Of a stretch of 9,652 nucleotides of DNA, positions 1 to 6,006 are shown in pieces; within the stretch, counting starts at the first letter, position 1, and each line of letters begins with the position of its first letter. The notes beneath the pieces are model-generated. The model had not been told where the DNA came from, did no database searches, and saw only the letters and a list, made by a program, of their open reading frames with translations. The position numbers and the translations under genes were made by a program. Where the stretch lies: NCBI GenBank assembly GCA_934247335.1, contig CAKQJJ010000036.1, positions 1-9,652 of the forward strand. The letters run 5' to 3'. The stretch is from an uncultured Clostridia bacterium. Its GTDB lineage: Bacteria; Bacillota; Clostridia; Christensenellales; Pumilibacteraceae.

Positions 1-263
1 TAATCGCCTGGCTTACGAGCGGAAAACTGAATATTCCGTGGTTTTTGGAAATCGCGATAGCGTTGGCGTTTGTCGCGTGCACTGCGCCCGCCGTCGTCCT
101 CGGAATAAAATCCGTGCGGCTGTTTATCCGCCTGTTCCGCGCAAAAAAGCCCAAGCCCGTCGTAACGCTGGTGCTGGGAATAGTGGCGCTTGCCCTTTCA
201 CTGTCGGTGATAACCGCTTGCTTCGGCTTTATTAAGGACGTAATCGCACTGCTGATTGCGTAG
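1..263 (+). CDS. Zinc-ribbon/three-TM paralog array member 1, C-terminal part only
   Basis: This is the 3' end of a gene that begins left of the window. The open frame runs from base 3 to the TAG at 261-263, giving about 86 residues. It shows a membrane segment (about residues 17-34, ending in VVLGIKSV), a basic inner loop rich in Arg and Lys with a KPKPVVTL stretch, and a last membrane segment (LVLGIVALALSLSVITACFG). The same layout ends every later member of the array, and the closest look is to the 1656 gene (TL-x-LG-[IL]-V...ALS). The N-terminal zinc ribbon is expected to lie outside the window. A TTG at 45 could be read as a start, but the frame is open upstream with family-like sequence, so this is a truncated view and not a 72-residue gene. 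The function of the family is unknown. It lies 24 bases upstream of the next member, so co-transcription is likely. Confidence 0.8.
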   Translation, partial: IAWLTSGKLNIPWFLEIAIALAFVACTAPAVVLGIKSVRLFIRLFRAKKPKPVVTLVLGIVALALSLSVITACFGFIKDVIALLIA

Positions 264-287
264 AAAAAATTAAAGGAGATATAAGTT

Positions 288-848
288 ATGTTTTGTAAAT
301 ATTGCGGAAAACAGTTGCCGGACGGCGACATTTGCCCCGAATGTGCGGCAAAATTGGAGGAAAAAGCTGCGGCTTCAAACGTCGCGCCACCGTCCGCTTC
401 GCAAAATTATACCGCTTCGTATAACGGTACGGCAATAACGAAATCGTTCGGAATAGGCAAGGCGATCACCTCGATTATTACCGGAATCTCCGGCATAATA
501 TCGTCGGTGATAAGCTTCGTGTTTGCTCTTTTGTCCTTTCTCGGCAAGTTCACCGACACCGTTTACGAGGACATGACGCCCGAGCAGATCGAAGCGTTCC
601 GCTCTATGGCGCAAGGCTTTTCCGTTGCGGCAATCGTGCTTTTGTGCATTTCGGCTGCGCTTGCGGCAGTCGCGCTCGTGTTCGGCATCAAGTCGATAAA
701 AAACTTCACGATAGCAAAAGCGCAGGGAGTAAAACCCATAGCAACGCTCGTTGTCGGAATAATCGGCGTGGTTTGCGGCGCGGTTTGCCTGCTTATGACG
801 CTTATGGCGTTTTTCTGGGTGCTTGCCGGCAACGCGGTCGCGGCATAA
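288..848 (+). CDS. Zinc-ribbon membrane protein, array member 2 (subtype A)
   Basis: This 186-residue protein starts with a compact zinc ribbon (Cys3-x2-Cys6 and Cys16-x2-Cys19; MFCKYCGK at the N-terminus). A polar Ala/Ser-rich linker follows (about 25-50), then three predicted membrane segments: about 57-86, 110-134 and 151-180. An acidic loop of about 25 residues lies between segments 1 and 2. A Lys-containing loop between segments 2 and 3 carries GIKSIKNF and GVKPIATL. By the positive-inside rule the ribbon and the second loop should be cytoplasmic and the acidic loop external. The ATG at 288 is well placed behind AAAGGAG at 272-278, and the Cys motif begins at once, so the start is firm. 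It resembles the loose group of zinc-ribbon plus DUF4190-like membrane proteins common in Clostridia. No enzymatic motif is visible and the role is unknown. Confidence 0.88.
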   Translation: MFCKYCGKQLPDGDICPECAAKLEEKAAASNVAPPSASQNYTASYNGTAITKSFGIGKAITSIITGISGIISSVISFVFALLSFLGKFTDTVYEDMTPEQIEAFRSMAQGFSVAAIVLLCISAALAAVALVFGIKSIKNFTIAKAQGVKPIATLVVGIIGVVCGAVCLLMTLMAFFWVLAGNAVAA

Positions 849-882
849 CGTAAAACATTAACCGAATAAGAGGAGAGAGAGT

Positions 883-1605
883 ATGTATTGTAAATATTGC
901 GGGAAAAGATTGGACGGCTCGATGGACGTCTGCCCCGAATGCGAGGAAAAATTGGTCAAGGGCGAAAATCCTTTCTTTTCGGTGCCCGTGTACCGCGACC
1001 CCGTAAAGGAACTTAAAGAAAGCCTTGCGGCGCAGAACACGCCTGAGCAGGCCTCCGCTTCAAGCGAACAACCCGCTGTTCAACCCGAACAGAATATTGC
1101 AGCGGGCGAACAGTCGCCCGTCGCGACCGAACAGACTGCCGTTCCACCCGAACAAAACGCGGTGGATCACGCGCCTTCGCAGAATTTTCAGGCGTATCGC
1201 AGCAATCAGTCGCAGTTACCGCAGCAGAAAAAGGACTTTTACGGTAACGGATACGACAAATCGCCCTATACCGCGCCTTCGCCGTATACGAGCAGGTCGG
1301 GTATAGCGTTCGGCGTTTTGTCGATCGTGCTTCCCTGGGCTGGATGGGTTACATTTATTTTTACACTTCTTGCGCTTATTGATTCCGGTTACGGCAACGG
1401 CCCTGTGGGAGTCATCGTACTTTTTTCGATCTTAGTTGCGCCTTTCGTTTTGTCGCTCATATTCTGAATAAAAGCCATAAAAACATTCAAAAAATCAAGG
1501 ACGTATGGCGTAAAACCTGTTGCAGCGCTTGTTTTGGGAATAATCGGGCTTGCGGAGTCGGGAAGTATGATTATGGTAATTCTCGAAATGTTTATAACGC
1601 TTTAA
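883..1605 (+). pseudogene. Zinc-ribbon membrane protein, array member 3 (subtype B), interrupted by in-frame TGA
   Basis: The gene starts at ATG 883, seven bases after AGGAG (871-875). The first open part (883-1467, 194 residues) has a zinc ribbon (Cys3, Cys6, Cys17, Cys20), a long Gln/Pro-rich linker (about 30-138) and two membrane segments (about 139-166 and 173-194). It then meets TGA at 1465-1467. The same frame continues to TAA at 1603-1605 with 45 more codons that encode the family's inner loop (FKKSRTYGVKPVAALVLG) and third membrane segment. These align directly with the 2308 copy, where a glycine codon stands at the TGA position. A single GGA-to-TGA change would explain it. The downstream part shows no other damage, so the lesion is recent, a sequence error, or read through. 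If it is truly a stop, the product lacks the conserved loop and the last membrane segment. Function unknown. Confidence 0.85.
1045..1170 (+). repeat. Six tandem 21-bp (heptad) repeats in the linker of array member 3
   Basis: Residues 55-96 of the 883 protein divide into six consecutive heptads, each beginning with Glu-Gln: EQASASS, EQPAVQP, EQNIAAG, EQSPVAT, EQTAVPP, EQNAVDH. In DNA each unit is 21 bp and starts GAGCAG, GAACAA or GAACAG. The rest of each unit is diverged but Ala/Pro/Val-rich. Gain or loss of a unit would keep the reading frame. The Pro content argues for a flexible disordered tether between zinc ribbon and membrane, not a coiled coil. No equivalent repeat is seen in the other B copy at 2308. 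Confidence 0.8.
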
Positions 1606-1655
1606 CGTATAAACGATTTGAGATTTCCGTAAAAACGTAAAGAGGAGAATAAAAT

Positions 1656-2234
1656 ATGAAATGTAAGTATTGCGGGAAAGAATGTTCCGGCGAAGTGTGC
1701 GACGCCTGCGCAAAAATAGAAAACGCGGCAAACGGAGCAATCTCGTCGGCAAAATATGCAAAAGGAGAAGCTCAGTCGCAGCTTGACGGCGACGTTCAAT
1801 CGCACGACAAGGAAAACTGGAACGGACGAATGTTTTATTCCAAGTACGGTAACGCCGGCTCTGCCGTTTCGCTCGTTTCGGGAATAATAGCGCGGGTCGT
1901 TTCGCTTGTGGCGGTGTTGTTTGCCTGGAATTTCGCGCTCGGAGCCGCCGAACTTCATAATAAGCCGAATAGTATGCTTATGGACAGCATCGTCGAAAAA
2001 ATGAGCCGCGATAAAACCATGATGATCGTTTCGCTCGTGTTTACGTTTATTGCGTGCGCGGTTGCCGTCGTTTACGGAATAATATCCGTCCGCAAGTTCG
2101 TCACGGCGCGAAAAGCCGGCGGAAAGCCGATAAAAACGCTGTCGCTCGGCTTGGTCGGAATAGCGCTTTCGGTTCTTGCGATAGTCACGTGCTTCGTCGC
2201 GCTTTACTATTATTCGGTCGGATTGGCGCTGTAA
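1656..2234 (+). CDS. Zinc-ribbon membrane protein, array member 4 (subtype A)
   Basis: This 192-residue protein has an N-terminal zinc ribbon (Cys3, Cys6, Cys15, Cys18, with an extra Cys10), a polar linker (about 20-55), and a juxtamembrane stretch NWNGRMFYSKYGN (54-66) that recurs in the 3653 gene. Three membrane segments follow, at about 68-98, 121-142 and 160-188. The external loop (about 99-120, ELHNKPNSM...MSRDK) differs completely from those of other members. The inner loop GIISVRKF...GGKPIKTL is typical of the family. ATG 1656 follows AGAGGAG (1641-1647). The 50-base gap from the preceding interrupted gene contains no terminator, so the genes are probably co-transcribed. Function unknown; the zinc ribbon could bind a protein or nucleic-acid partner on the cytoplasmic side, which is inference. 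Confidence 0.88.
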   Translation: MKCKYCGKECSGEVCDACAKIENAANGAISSAKYAKGEAQSQLDGDVQSHDKENWNGRMFYSKYGNAGSAVSLVSGIIARVVSLVAVLFAWNFALGAAELHNKPNSMLMDSIVEKMSRDKTMMIVSLVFTFIACAVAVVYGIISVRKFVTARKAGGKPIKTLSLGLVGIALSVLAIVTCFVALYYYSVGLAL

Positions 2235-2307
2235 ACGGGGTAACGTATTGCTAAAATCGGAACCGATAATTCAGTAAAAATACACGAAAGAGAGAGGAGA
2301 GTAAAAA

Positions 2308-2896
2308 ATGAAATGTAAGTATTGCGGGAAAGATACTTCAGGCGAGAGTGAAGTCTGCCCCGAATGCGAGGAAAGGCTTGCCCGCGGCGAAAGCTTGACC
2401 GAAAAACCGGACAATGCCCAAGCCGATACTTCCGTGCAGGGGGGAAATTCCGGGCGATAAGCCAACGAAACCGGAAGTAAATCCGACGCAAAGAGTTTAC
2501 GGTTCGGGCAACAAATCCTGGCTTACCGACAGAGAAAAGGAAGACGCCGAGAAAAACAAAAAAGCCGCCGAAAACGCGGGCTACGACAATACGTCCGGAC
2601 TGAAGTTCGGCGTAATATCCGTTGCGGCGCCGTGTTTAGGTTTTATCTGGATGTTATATATGATACAGACAAGCATATCCGGCATGTTCGCCCGGCTGCT
2701 TCTGATTGCACTTCCTTTTTTAGGCTCTTTTTTGCTGTCGCTTATATTCGGGCTGAACGCCATATACACCTTCAAAAAAGCCCGCTCGTACGGAGTTCAG
2801 CCGATTGCAACGCTCATATTCGGAATACTCGGAACCATCGAAGCGGCGCTGCTGATATTTGCGGTGCTGATCCTGTTCTTTTCTTTGGGCGGCTGA
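2308..2896 (+). pseudogene. Zinc-ribbon membrane protein, array member 5 (subtype B), frameshifted in a G6 run
   Basis: ATG 2308 (after AGAGGAG at 2293-2299) opens a frame of 50 codons with the zinc ribbon (Cys3, Cys6, Cys17, Cys20) and part of the linker, ending at TAA 2458-2460. The rest of the protein lies in the next frame, open to TGA 2894-2896. Removing one G from the run of six at 2439-2444 joins the frames without loss: Ser-Val-Gln-Gly-Glu-Ile-Pro-Gly-Asp. The repaired protein is about 195 residues, with a charged linker (TDREKEDAEKNKKAAEN), three membrane segments, and the family loop FKKARSYGVQPIATLIFG. The second part has an ATG at 2414 but no ribosome-binding site, so a separate gene is unlikely. 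Causes could be homopolymer sequencing error, real frameshift, slippage (phase variation) or +1 recoding at GGG. It is the closest relative of the 883 gene. Confidence 0.83.
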
Positions 2897-2979
2897 GCTC
2901 GAAGTCAACGATAAAGCCACGCGTGTGGCAAAAATTACATAGTCTTAAAAAATATTTATATAAAAAGGAGAACAAAAAA

Positions 2980-3543
2980 ATGAAATGTAAGTATTGCGGA
3001 AAAGAATCGACAAGCGAAATTTGCGACGATTGCGTTGCAAAACTCGCCCACAAAAACGCCGGAAACACCGAAAGCGCGGAAAGCGCTTCAGCCCCGGCTC
3101 CGGAGACGGAAAAGCCTGTCATGTCCCCGTATCTCGCTGCGAATTACGGCAAAAAAGGCTCGATAATCTCGTTCGTGTGCGGACTCCTCGGCTTTATCCT
3201 TGCGTACGTCGCAGTCTTTTTCGCCGCGTTGTATCGCCAGGGAGTGATAGAACTGGACAAGGCTACCAATTCCGCCGCGAAAAGCACTATCGAATCGCTT
3301 ATTAGTACCGGTAACTCCGGAACGATAGTCTCGCTTATCGCCTGCGCGGCTTTGGGTATAGTTGCCTTGACTTATGGCATTATATCGATAATCAGATTTG
3401 TAAAGACGTGCAAAAAGGGCGGAAAACCCGTCAAAACGCTCGTGTTCGGCATTATCGGCTGCGTGTTTGCCGTCACTACGTTTTCGGTGTGCATGATGGC
3501 GCTCGGTTACTACAACGGAACCATTCCGCTGCCTGCCGTTTAA
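2980..3543 (+). CDS. Zinc-ribbon membrane protein, array member 6 (subtype A)
   Basis: This 187-residue protein starts at ATG 2980, nine bases after AAAAAGGAG (2962-2970). The frame is open further upstream to 2632, but that stretch overlaps the preceding gene in another frame and the Cys motif begins at 2980, so the short start is right. Zinc ribbon Cys3, Cys6, Cys15, Cys18; Ala/Ser/Glu-rich linker (about 25-47); PYLAANYGKKG juxtamembrane segment; membrane segments about 61-86, 114-136 and 151-176. The external loop (about 87-113) is again unlike those of its neighbours, while the inner loop GIISIIRF...GGKPVKTLVFG is nearly shared with the 1656 and 3653 genes. It is the last array member before a terminator at 3565-3597. 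Function unknown. Confidence 0.88.
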   Translation: MKCKYCGKESTSEICDDCVAKLAHKNAGNTESAESASAPAPETEKPVMSPYLAANYGKKGSIISFVCGLLGFILAYVAVFFAALYRQGVIELDKATNSAAKSTIESLISTGNSGTIVSLIACAALGIVALTYGIISIIRFVKTCKKGGKPVKTLVFGIIGCVFAVTTFSVCMMALGYYNGTIPLPAV

Positions 3544-3564
3544 TCGGATAACGAACGAAAAAGC

Positions 3565-3597
3565 AAAAGCTTCCTCGCAGCCGCGCGGAGGCTTTTG
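3565..3597 (+). terminator. Rho-independent terminator after the zinc-ribbon array
   Basis: A 10-bp stem pairs AAAAGCTTCC (3565-3574) with GGAGGCTTTT (3587-3596), with one U-G wobble and a 12-base loop, ending in a T-run. It stands 22 bases after the stop of the 2980 gene and should end the main array transcript. The T-run is short, so some readthrough into the 3653 gene is possible. Confidence 0.7.
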
Positions 3598-3652
3598 TAT
3601 AAAAACGCGAAATAATAGTTCAAATATGGTAAAACTTTAAAAGGAAATTTAA

Positions 3653-4030
3653 ATGGAACAACCGAAAAAATCAGGATGGAGCGGAAGAAACTACTACGCG
3701 GCGTACGGAAATAACGAGGCAATCGCTTCGTTTATCGTCGGAATACTCTCGTGTATATTTTCATTCGGCTCGATGTATATGTTCGTGTCGTTTTTTCAAA
3801 GAGGCGCCGTCGGAGAAACTTTTATGTATCTCTTCTTTGCGATTGCCGTGATTTTAAGCGTTATCACGATAGTTTGCGGTATAATTGCAATCGTAAAACT
3901 AATAATAGCCGTGGTGCATAAAGGATTCCCGGTAAAAACGCTCGTGTTCGGACTTTTGGGGAACTGTTTTTTCTTTCAATCGCTGATCGTCCTGCTTAGC
4001 ACGTTTGTCTATTTTTCCTCGAACGGCTGA
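3653..4030 (+). CDS. Ribbon-less three-TM paralog, array member 7
   Basis: This 125-residue protein lacks the zinc ribbon: it starts MEQPKKSGWSGRNYYAAYGN, which matches the juxtamembrane segment of the 1656 protein (NWNGRMFYSKYGN). Three membrane segments follow (about 21-47, 58-80, 94-120), with a short external loop and the family inner loop CGIIAIVKLI...GFPVKTLVFG. It is therefore a subtype-A relative with the cytoplasmic domain missing. ATG 3653 follows AAGGA (3641-3645), and no CxxC-coding sequence is recognisable in the upstream 110 bases, so the short form seems real and not a start-site error. It lies after the array terminator and ends 26 bases before the phosphorylase start, so it may share a transcript with that gene. 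Function unknown. Confidence 0.85.
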   Translation: MEQPKKSGWSGRNYYAAYGNNEAIASFIVGILSCIFSFGSMYMFVSFFQRGAVGETFMYLFFAIAVILSVITIVCGIIAIVKLIIAVVHKGFPVKTLVFGLLGNCFFFQSLIVLLSTFVYFSSNG

Positions 4031-4056
4031 AATTTTGCTCAAAAGGAGTTACGCTC

Positions 4057-5361
4057 ATGAGAATGTACGATATTATCGAAAAAAAGAAGAGGGGCGAGCT
4101 TTTATCCGGCGATGAAATCCGCTTTTTCGTCAACGGCTATTGCGACGGCAGTATTCCGGACTATCAGGCGTCCGCGCTGCTTATGGCGATTTGCCTTAAA
4201 GGCATGACCGACGACGAAACCGCCGCTCTTACGTTTGCCATGCGCGATTCCGGCGACGTCATTACCGATATGCCGGGCATTAAAGGCAAGCGAGTGGACA
4301 AACATTCCACCGGCGGCGTGGGCGATAAAACCACGCTGGTAGTGGCGCCGATTATCGCATCGCTTGGTATTCCGGTTGCGAAAATGAGCGGCAGGGGGCT
4401 TGGTCATACCGGCGGAACGATAGACAAATTGGAGTCTATTCAAGGTTTCAACACGGATATTCCGACCGAAAAATTAAAAGAAATAGTTGAAAAGTACGGA
4501 ATCGCCGTCGTTGGGCAAAGCGCGTCGCTGGCTCCCGCGGATAAAAAACTGTACGCGCTGCGCGACGTTACCGCAACCGTGGACAGTATTCCGCTTATCG
4601 CATCCAGTATAATGAGCAAAAAGCTGGCGCTCCCGGACGACTGCATAGTTCTGGACGTCAAGTGCGGCAGCGGAGCTTTCATGAAGTCGAAAGAGGAAAG
4701 CCTTGCTCTTGCAAAACTGATGGTGAATATCGGCAAAAACGCAGGCAGAAAAATGCTTGCGCTCGTCACGGATATGGACGCGCCGCTCGGGTGCGCGGTG
4801 GGTAATAATCTCGAGGTTATCGAGGCGATAAATACGCTGAAATGTAGCGGTCCCGCCGATTTTACCGGGCTGTGCGTTACGCTTTCCGCATATATGTTGA
4901 GGCTGTGCGAGGGCGAAAACCTCGACGTGTGCCGCAAAAAAGTCAAAAACGCTCTGAAAAGCGGCGCGGCGCTCGAAAAATTCAAAGACATGATAAAGGG
5001 GCAGGGCGGCAATCCCGATTGGGCGGACGACCTTTCCCTATTCCCCGCGGCAAAGTATTCGCGCGAGGTAAGGTGCGACAAGGACGGCTACGTTTACGCC
5101 GTGAACGCCGAAAAATACGGCGTTGCGGCTCTCGTTCTGGGTGCCGGAAGAAGTAAAAAGGAGGACGCAATCGACTATTCGGCGGGCATTCTCATCGCGA
5201 AAAAGCGCGGCGACAAAGTTCAAAAAGGCGACGTTATCGCCACGATTTATTCTTCTTCGCCCGAAAATCTCGACGAAGCCGAAAAAATCATCTCCGATAA
5301 CACCGTGATTTCCGATGAAAAGCCGCAGGTGCCGCCGCTCGTTCTCGCCGTCGCGGAATAA
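4057..5361 (+). CDS. pdp: Pyrimidine-nucleoside phosphorylase
   Basis: This cytoplasmic salvage enzyme catalyses reversible phosphorolysis of uridine, deoxyuridine and thymidine to the free base and (deoxy)ribose 1-phosphate. The 434-residue length fits the Bacillota Pdp family (about 433) and is near DeoA (about 440). The family signature SGRGLGHTGGTIDKLE lies at 111-126. The phosphate-binding DKHSTGGVGDKT lies at 81-92. The base-binding residues known in this family correspond to Arg169, Ser184 and Lys188 in YALRD and SSIMSKK. DVKCGSGAFMK (200-210) and a C-terminal GAGRSKKED / GDKVQKGD region complete the alpha/beta domain. The start ATG 4057 follows AAAAGGAG (4041-4048). A second in-frame ATG two codons later is less well spaced. 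All catalytic motifs are intact. Thymidine phosphorylase (deoA) is the alternative name; specificity cannot be decided from sequence alone. No deoB, deoC or cdd is adjacent in the window. Confidence 0.96.
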   Translation: MRMYDIIEKKKRGELLSGDEIRFFVNGYCDGSIPDYQASALLMAICLKGMTDDETAALTFAMRDSGDVITDMPGIKGKRVDKHSTGGVGDKTTLVVAPIIASLGIPVAKMSGRGLGHTGGTIDKLESIQGFNTDIPTEKLKEIVEKYGIAVVGQSASLAPADKKLYALRDVTATVDSIPLIASSIMSKKLALPDDCIVLDVKCGSGAFMKSKEESLALAKLMVNIGKNAGRKMLALVTDMDAPLGCAVGNNLEVIEAINTLKCSGPADFTGLCVTLSAYMLRLCEGENLDVCRKKVKNALKSGAALEKFKDMIKGQGGNPDWADDLSLFPAAKYSREVRCDKDGYVYAVNAEKYGVAALVLGAGRSKKEDAIDYSAGILIAKKRGDKVQKGDVIATIYSSSPENLDEAEKIISDNTVISDEKPQVPPLVLAVAE

Positions 5362-5403
5362 CGCCGAACGATCCCACCGACTTCTCGCTAATGCTCGAAG
5401 CCA

Positions 5404-5432
5404 CCTCCCTTGCATAGCAAAGGAGGCTTTTT
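5404..5432 (+). terminator. Rho-independent terminator after pdp
   Basis: CCTCC (5404-5408) and TTGC (5410-5413) pair with GCAA (5417-5420) and GGAGG (5422-5426), with one C/A mismatch and an ATA loop, followed by C and five T. It lies about 40 bases after the pdp stop and fits a classic intrinsic terminator. Confidence 0.75.
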
Positions 5433-5475
5433 AAGAAGTCATAAGTTGATGTCATAATAATTACCAAATACCGTA

Positions 5476-5496
5476 GGCGGGGGGCTTGCTCCCGCC
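5476..5496. repeat. GC-rich hairpin, REP-like
   Basis: GGCGGG (5476-5481) pairs with CCCGCC (5491-5496) around a nine-base loop containing GGCTTGC. No T-run follows, so it is not a terminator. It stands directly before the first two-hairpin repeat and looks like the dispersed hairpin elements common in clostridial intergenic DNA. Only one copy is in the window. Confidence 0.5.
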
Positions 5497-5499
5497 GAA

Positions 5500-5552
5500 C
5501 ATTTAAAGCCTCGCCCTTCGGGAGAGGTGGCGGCGATAGCCGACGGAGAGGG
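5500..5552. repeat. Two-hairpin intergenic repeat, copy 1
   Basis: The first 32 bases (5500-5531) are identical to 5751-5782. The unit consists of CATTTAAAG, a first hairpin (CCTCGCCC with GGGAGAGG around TTC, one G/A mismatch), a linker TGG, a second small hairpin (CGGC GATA GCCG, 5531-5542) and the tail GACGGAGAGGG. Copy 2 keeps the second hairpin with other bases, which suggests the structure is what is conserved. Confidence 0.75.
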
Positions 5553-5553
5553 T

Positions 5554-5618
5554 TTGTAGGGACAGACATCCTCGGCTGTCCGAATAGAACTGCGGGAGGG
5601 GGAACCCCTCCCCTACAA
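5554..5618. repeat. 65-bp element with 8-bp terminal inverted repeats and two internal hairpins
   Basis: TTGTAGGG (5554-5561) is the inverse of CCCTACAA (5611-5618). Inside are GGACAG (5560-5565) pairing with CTGTCC (5576-5581), and a perfect 8-bp stem GGGAGGGG (5594-5601) with CCCCTCCC (5605-5612) around GAA. It abuts the first two-hairpin repeat almost directly (one base apart). It has no coding capacity. It could be a miniature mobile or REP-like element; no clear target-site duplication is seen. Confidence 0.6.
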
Positions 5619-5655
5619 TTGAAAAATATCTTTTATCTTCGCACAAATAAACCTA

Positions 5656-5711
5656 ATTTAAAGGCGCCCTTGAGCAAAGGGAGCTGGCGCCGTCAGGCGT
5701 CTGAGGGATTG
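5656..5711. repeat. Two-hairpin intergenic repeat, diverged copy 3
   Basis: It has the same order as the other two copies: ATTTAAAGG, a first stem (CCCTT with AAGGG), CTGG, a second hairpin CGCC GTCA GGCG (5688-5699), and a tail TCTGAGGGATTG in place of GACGGAGAGGG. The bases differ but the arrangement is kept, so this is a related subfamily. Confidence 0.6.
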
Positions 5712-5750
5712 TTTTTAATCTTTTTTCTTCACCTGAAAAAAGAAGATATC

Positions 5751-5805
5751 CATTTAAAGCCTCGCCCTTCGGGAGAGGTGGCACGGCTTGCCGTGACGGA
5801 GAGGG
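5751..5805. repeat. Two-hairpin intergenic repeat, copy 2
   Basis: 32 bases are identical to copy 1 (5500-5531), followed by a perfect second hairpin ACGGC TT GCCGT (5783-5794) and the same tail GACGGAGAGGG (5795-5805). The second hairpin has a longer stem and a shorter loop than in copy 1, with matched changes on both arms. Confidence 0.75.
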
Positions 5806-5832
5806 TATATCTCTGCGGTTCGCCCGCCGCCG

Positions 5833-5858
5833 TTTTATTCGGATATCCGAGAATAAAA
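5833..5858. repeat. AT-rich perfect hairpin
   Basis: TTTTATTC (5833-5840) pairs with GAATAAAA (5851-5858); the 10-base loop contains the self-complementary GGATATCC. A-tracts and T-tracts on both arms could make it a weak bidirectional terminator, but no gene ends next to it, so its role is unclear. Confidence 0.4.
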
Positions 5859-6006
5859 ATCCTTACAATATAATGTCAAAAATAACGGAATGACGAATTA
5901 TCAGATTTTCACGGCTTGGCTTTGCTTTAATTCTGCCTGCTTGCGGCGATTTGCCGCCGATTTAAAAAATTTTTGCACGTAAAGCCGCCAAATTGCGCAA
6001 AAGTAG

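Noticed and set aside
1465..1467. TGA as a selenocysteine codon or a genome-wide recoded TGA
   Set aside because: The position is Gly in the paralog, no SECIS-like hairpin is evident just downstream, and other genes in the window use TGA as a normal stop.
2414..2896. Separate 160-codon gene starting at ATG 2414
   Set aside because: There is no ribosome-binding site, and its sequence continues the linker of the 2308 gene once one G is removed from the G6 run.
2916..2929. GCCAC/GTGGC hairpin as a terminator between array members 5 and 6
   Set aside because: The stem is only 5 bp and is followed by A residues, not T, in the direction of transcription.
2632..2979. In-frame upstream extension of the 2980 gene (303 codons in total)
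   Set aside because: The extension overlaps the membrane part of the 2308 gene in another frame; the SD and zinc-ribbon start lie at 2980.
4440..5081. 213-codon - strand frame inside pdp
   Set aside because: It is a shadow of the pdp coding sequence: no start signal, low-complexity Ser/Arg composition and no family match.
5500..5805. CRISPR-like direct repeats
   Set aside because: Only two near-identical units about 250 bases apart with structured tails, no regular spacers and no cas gene.
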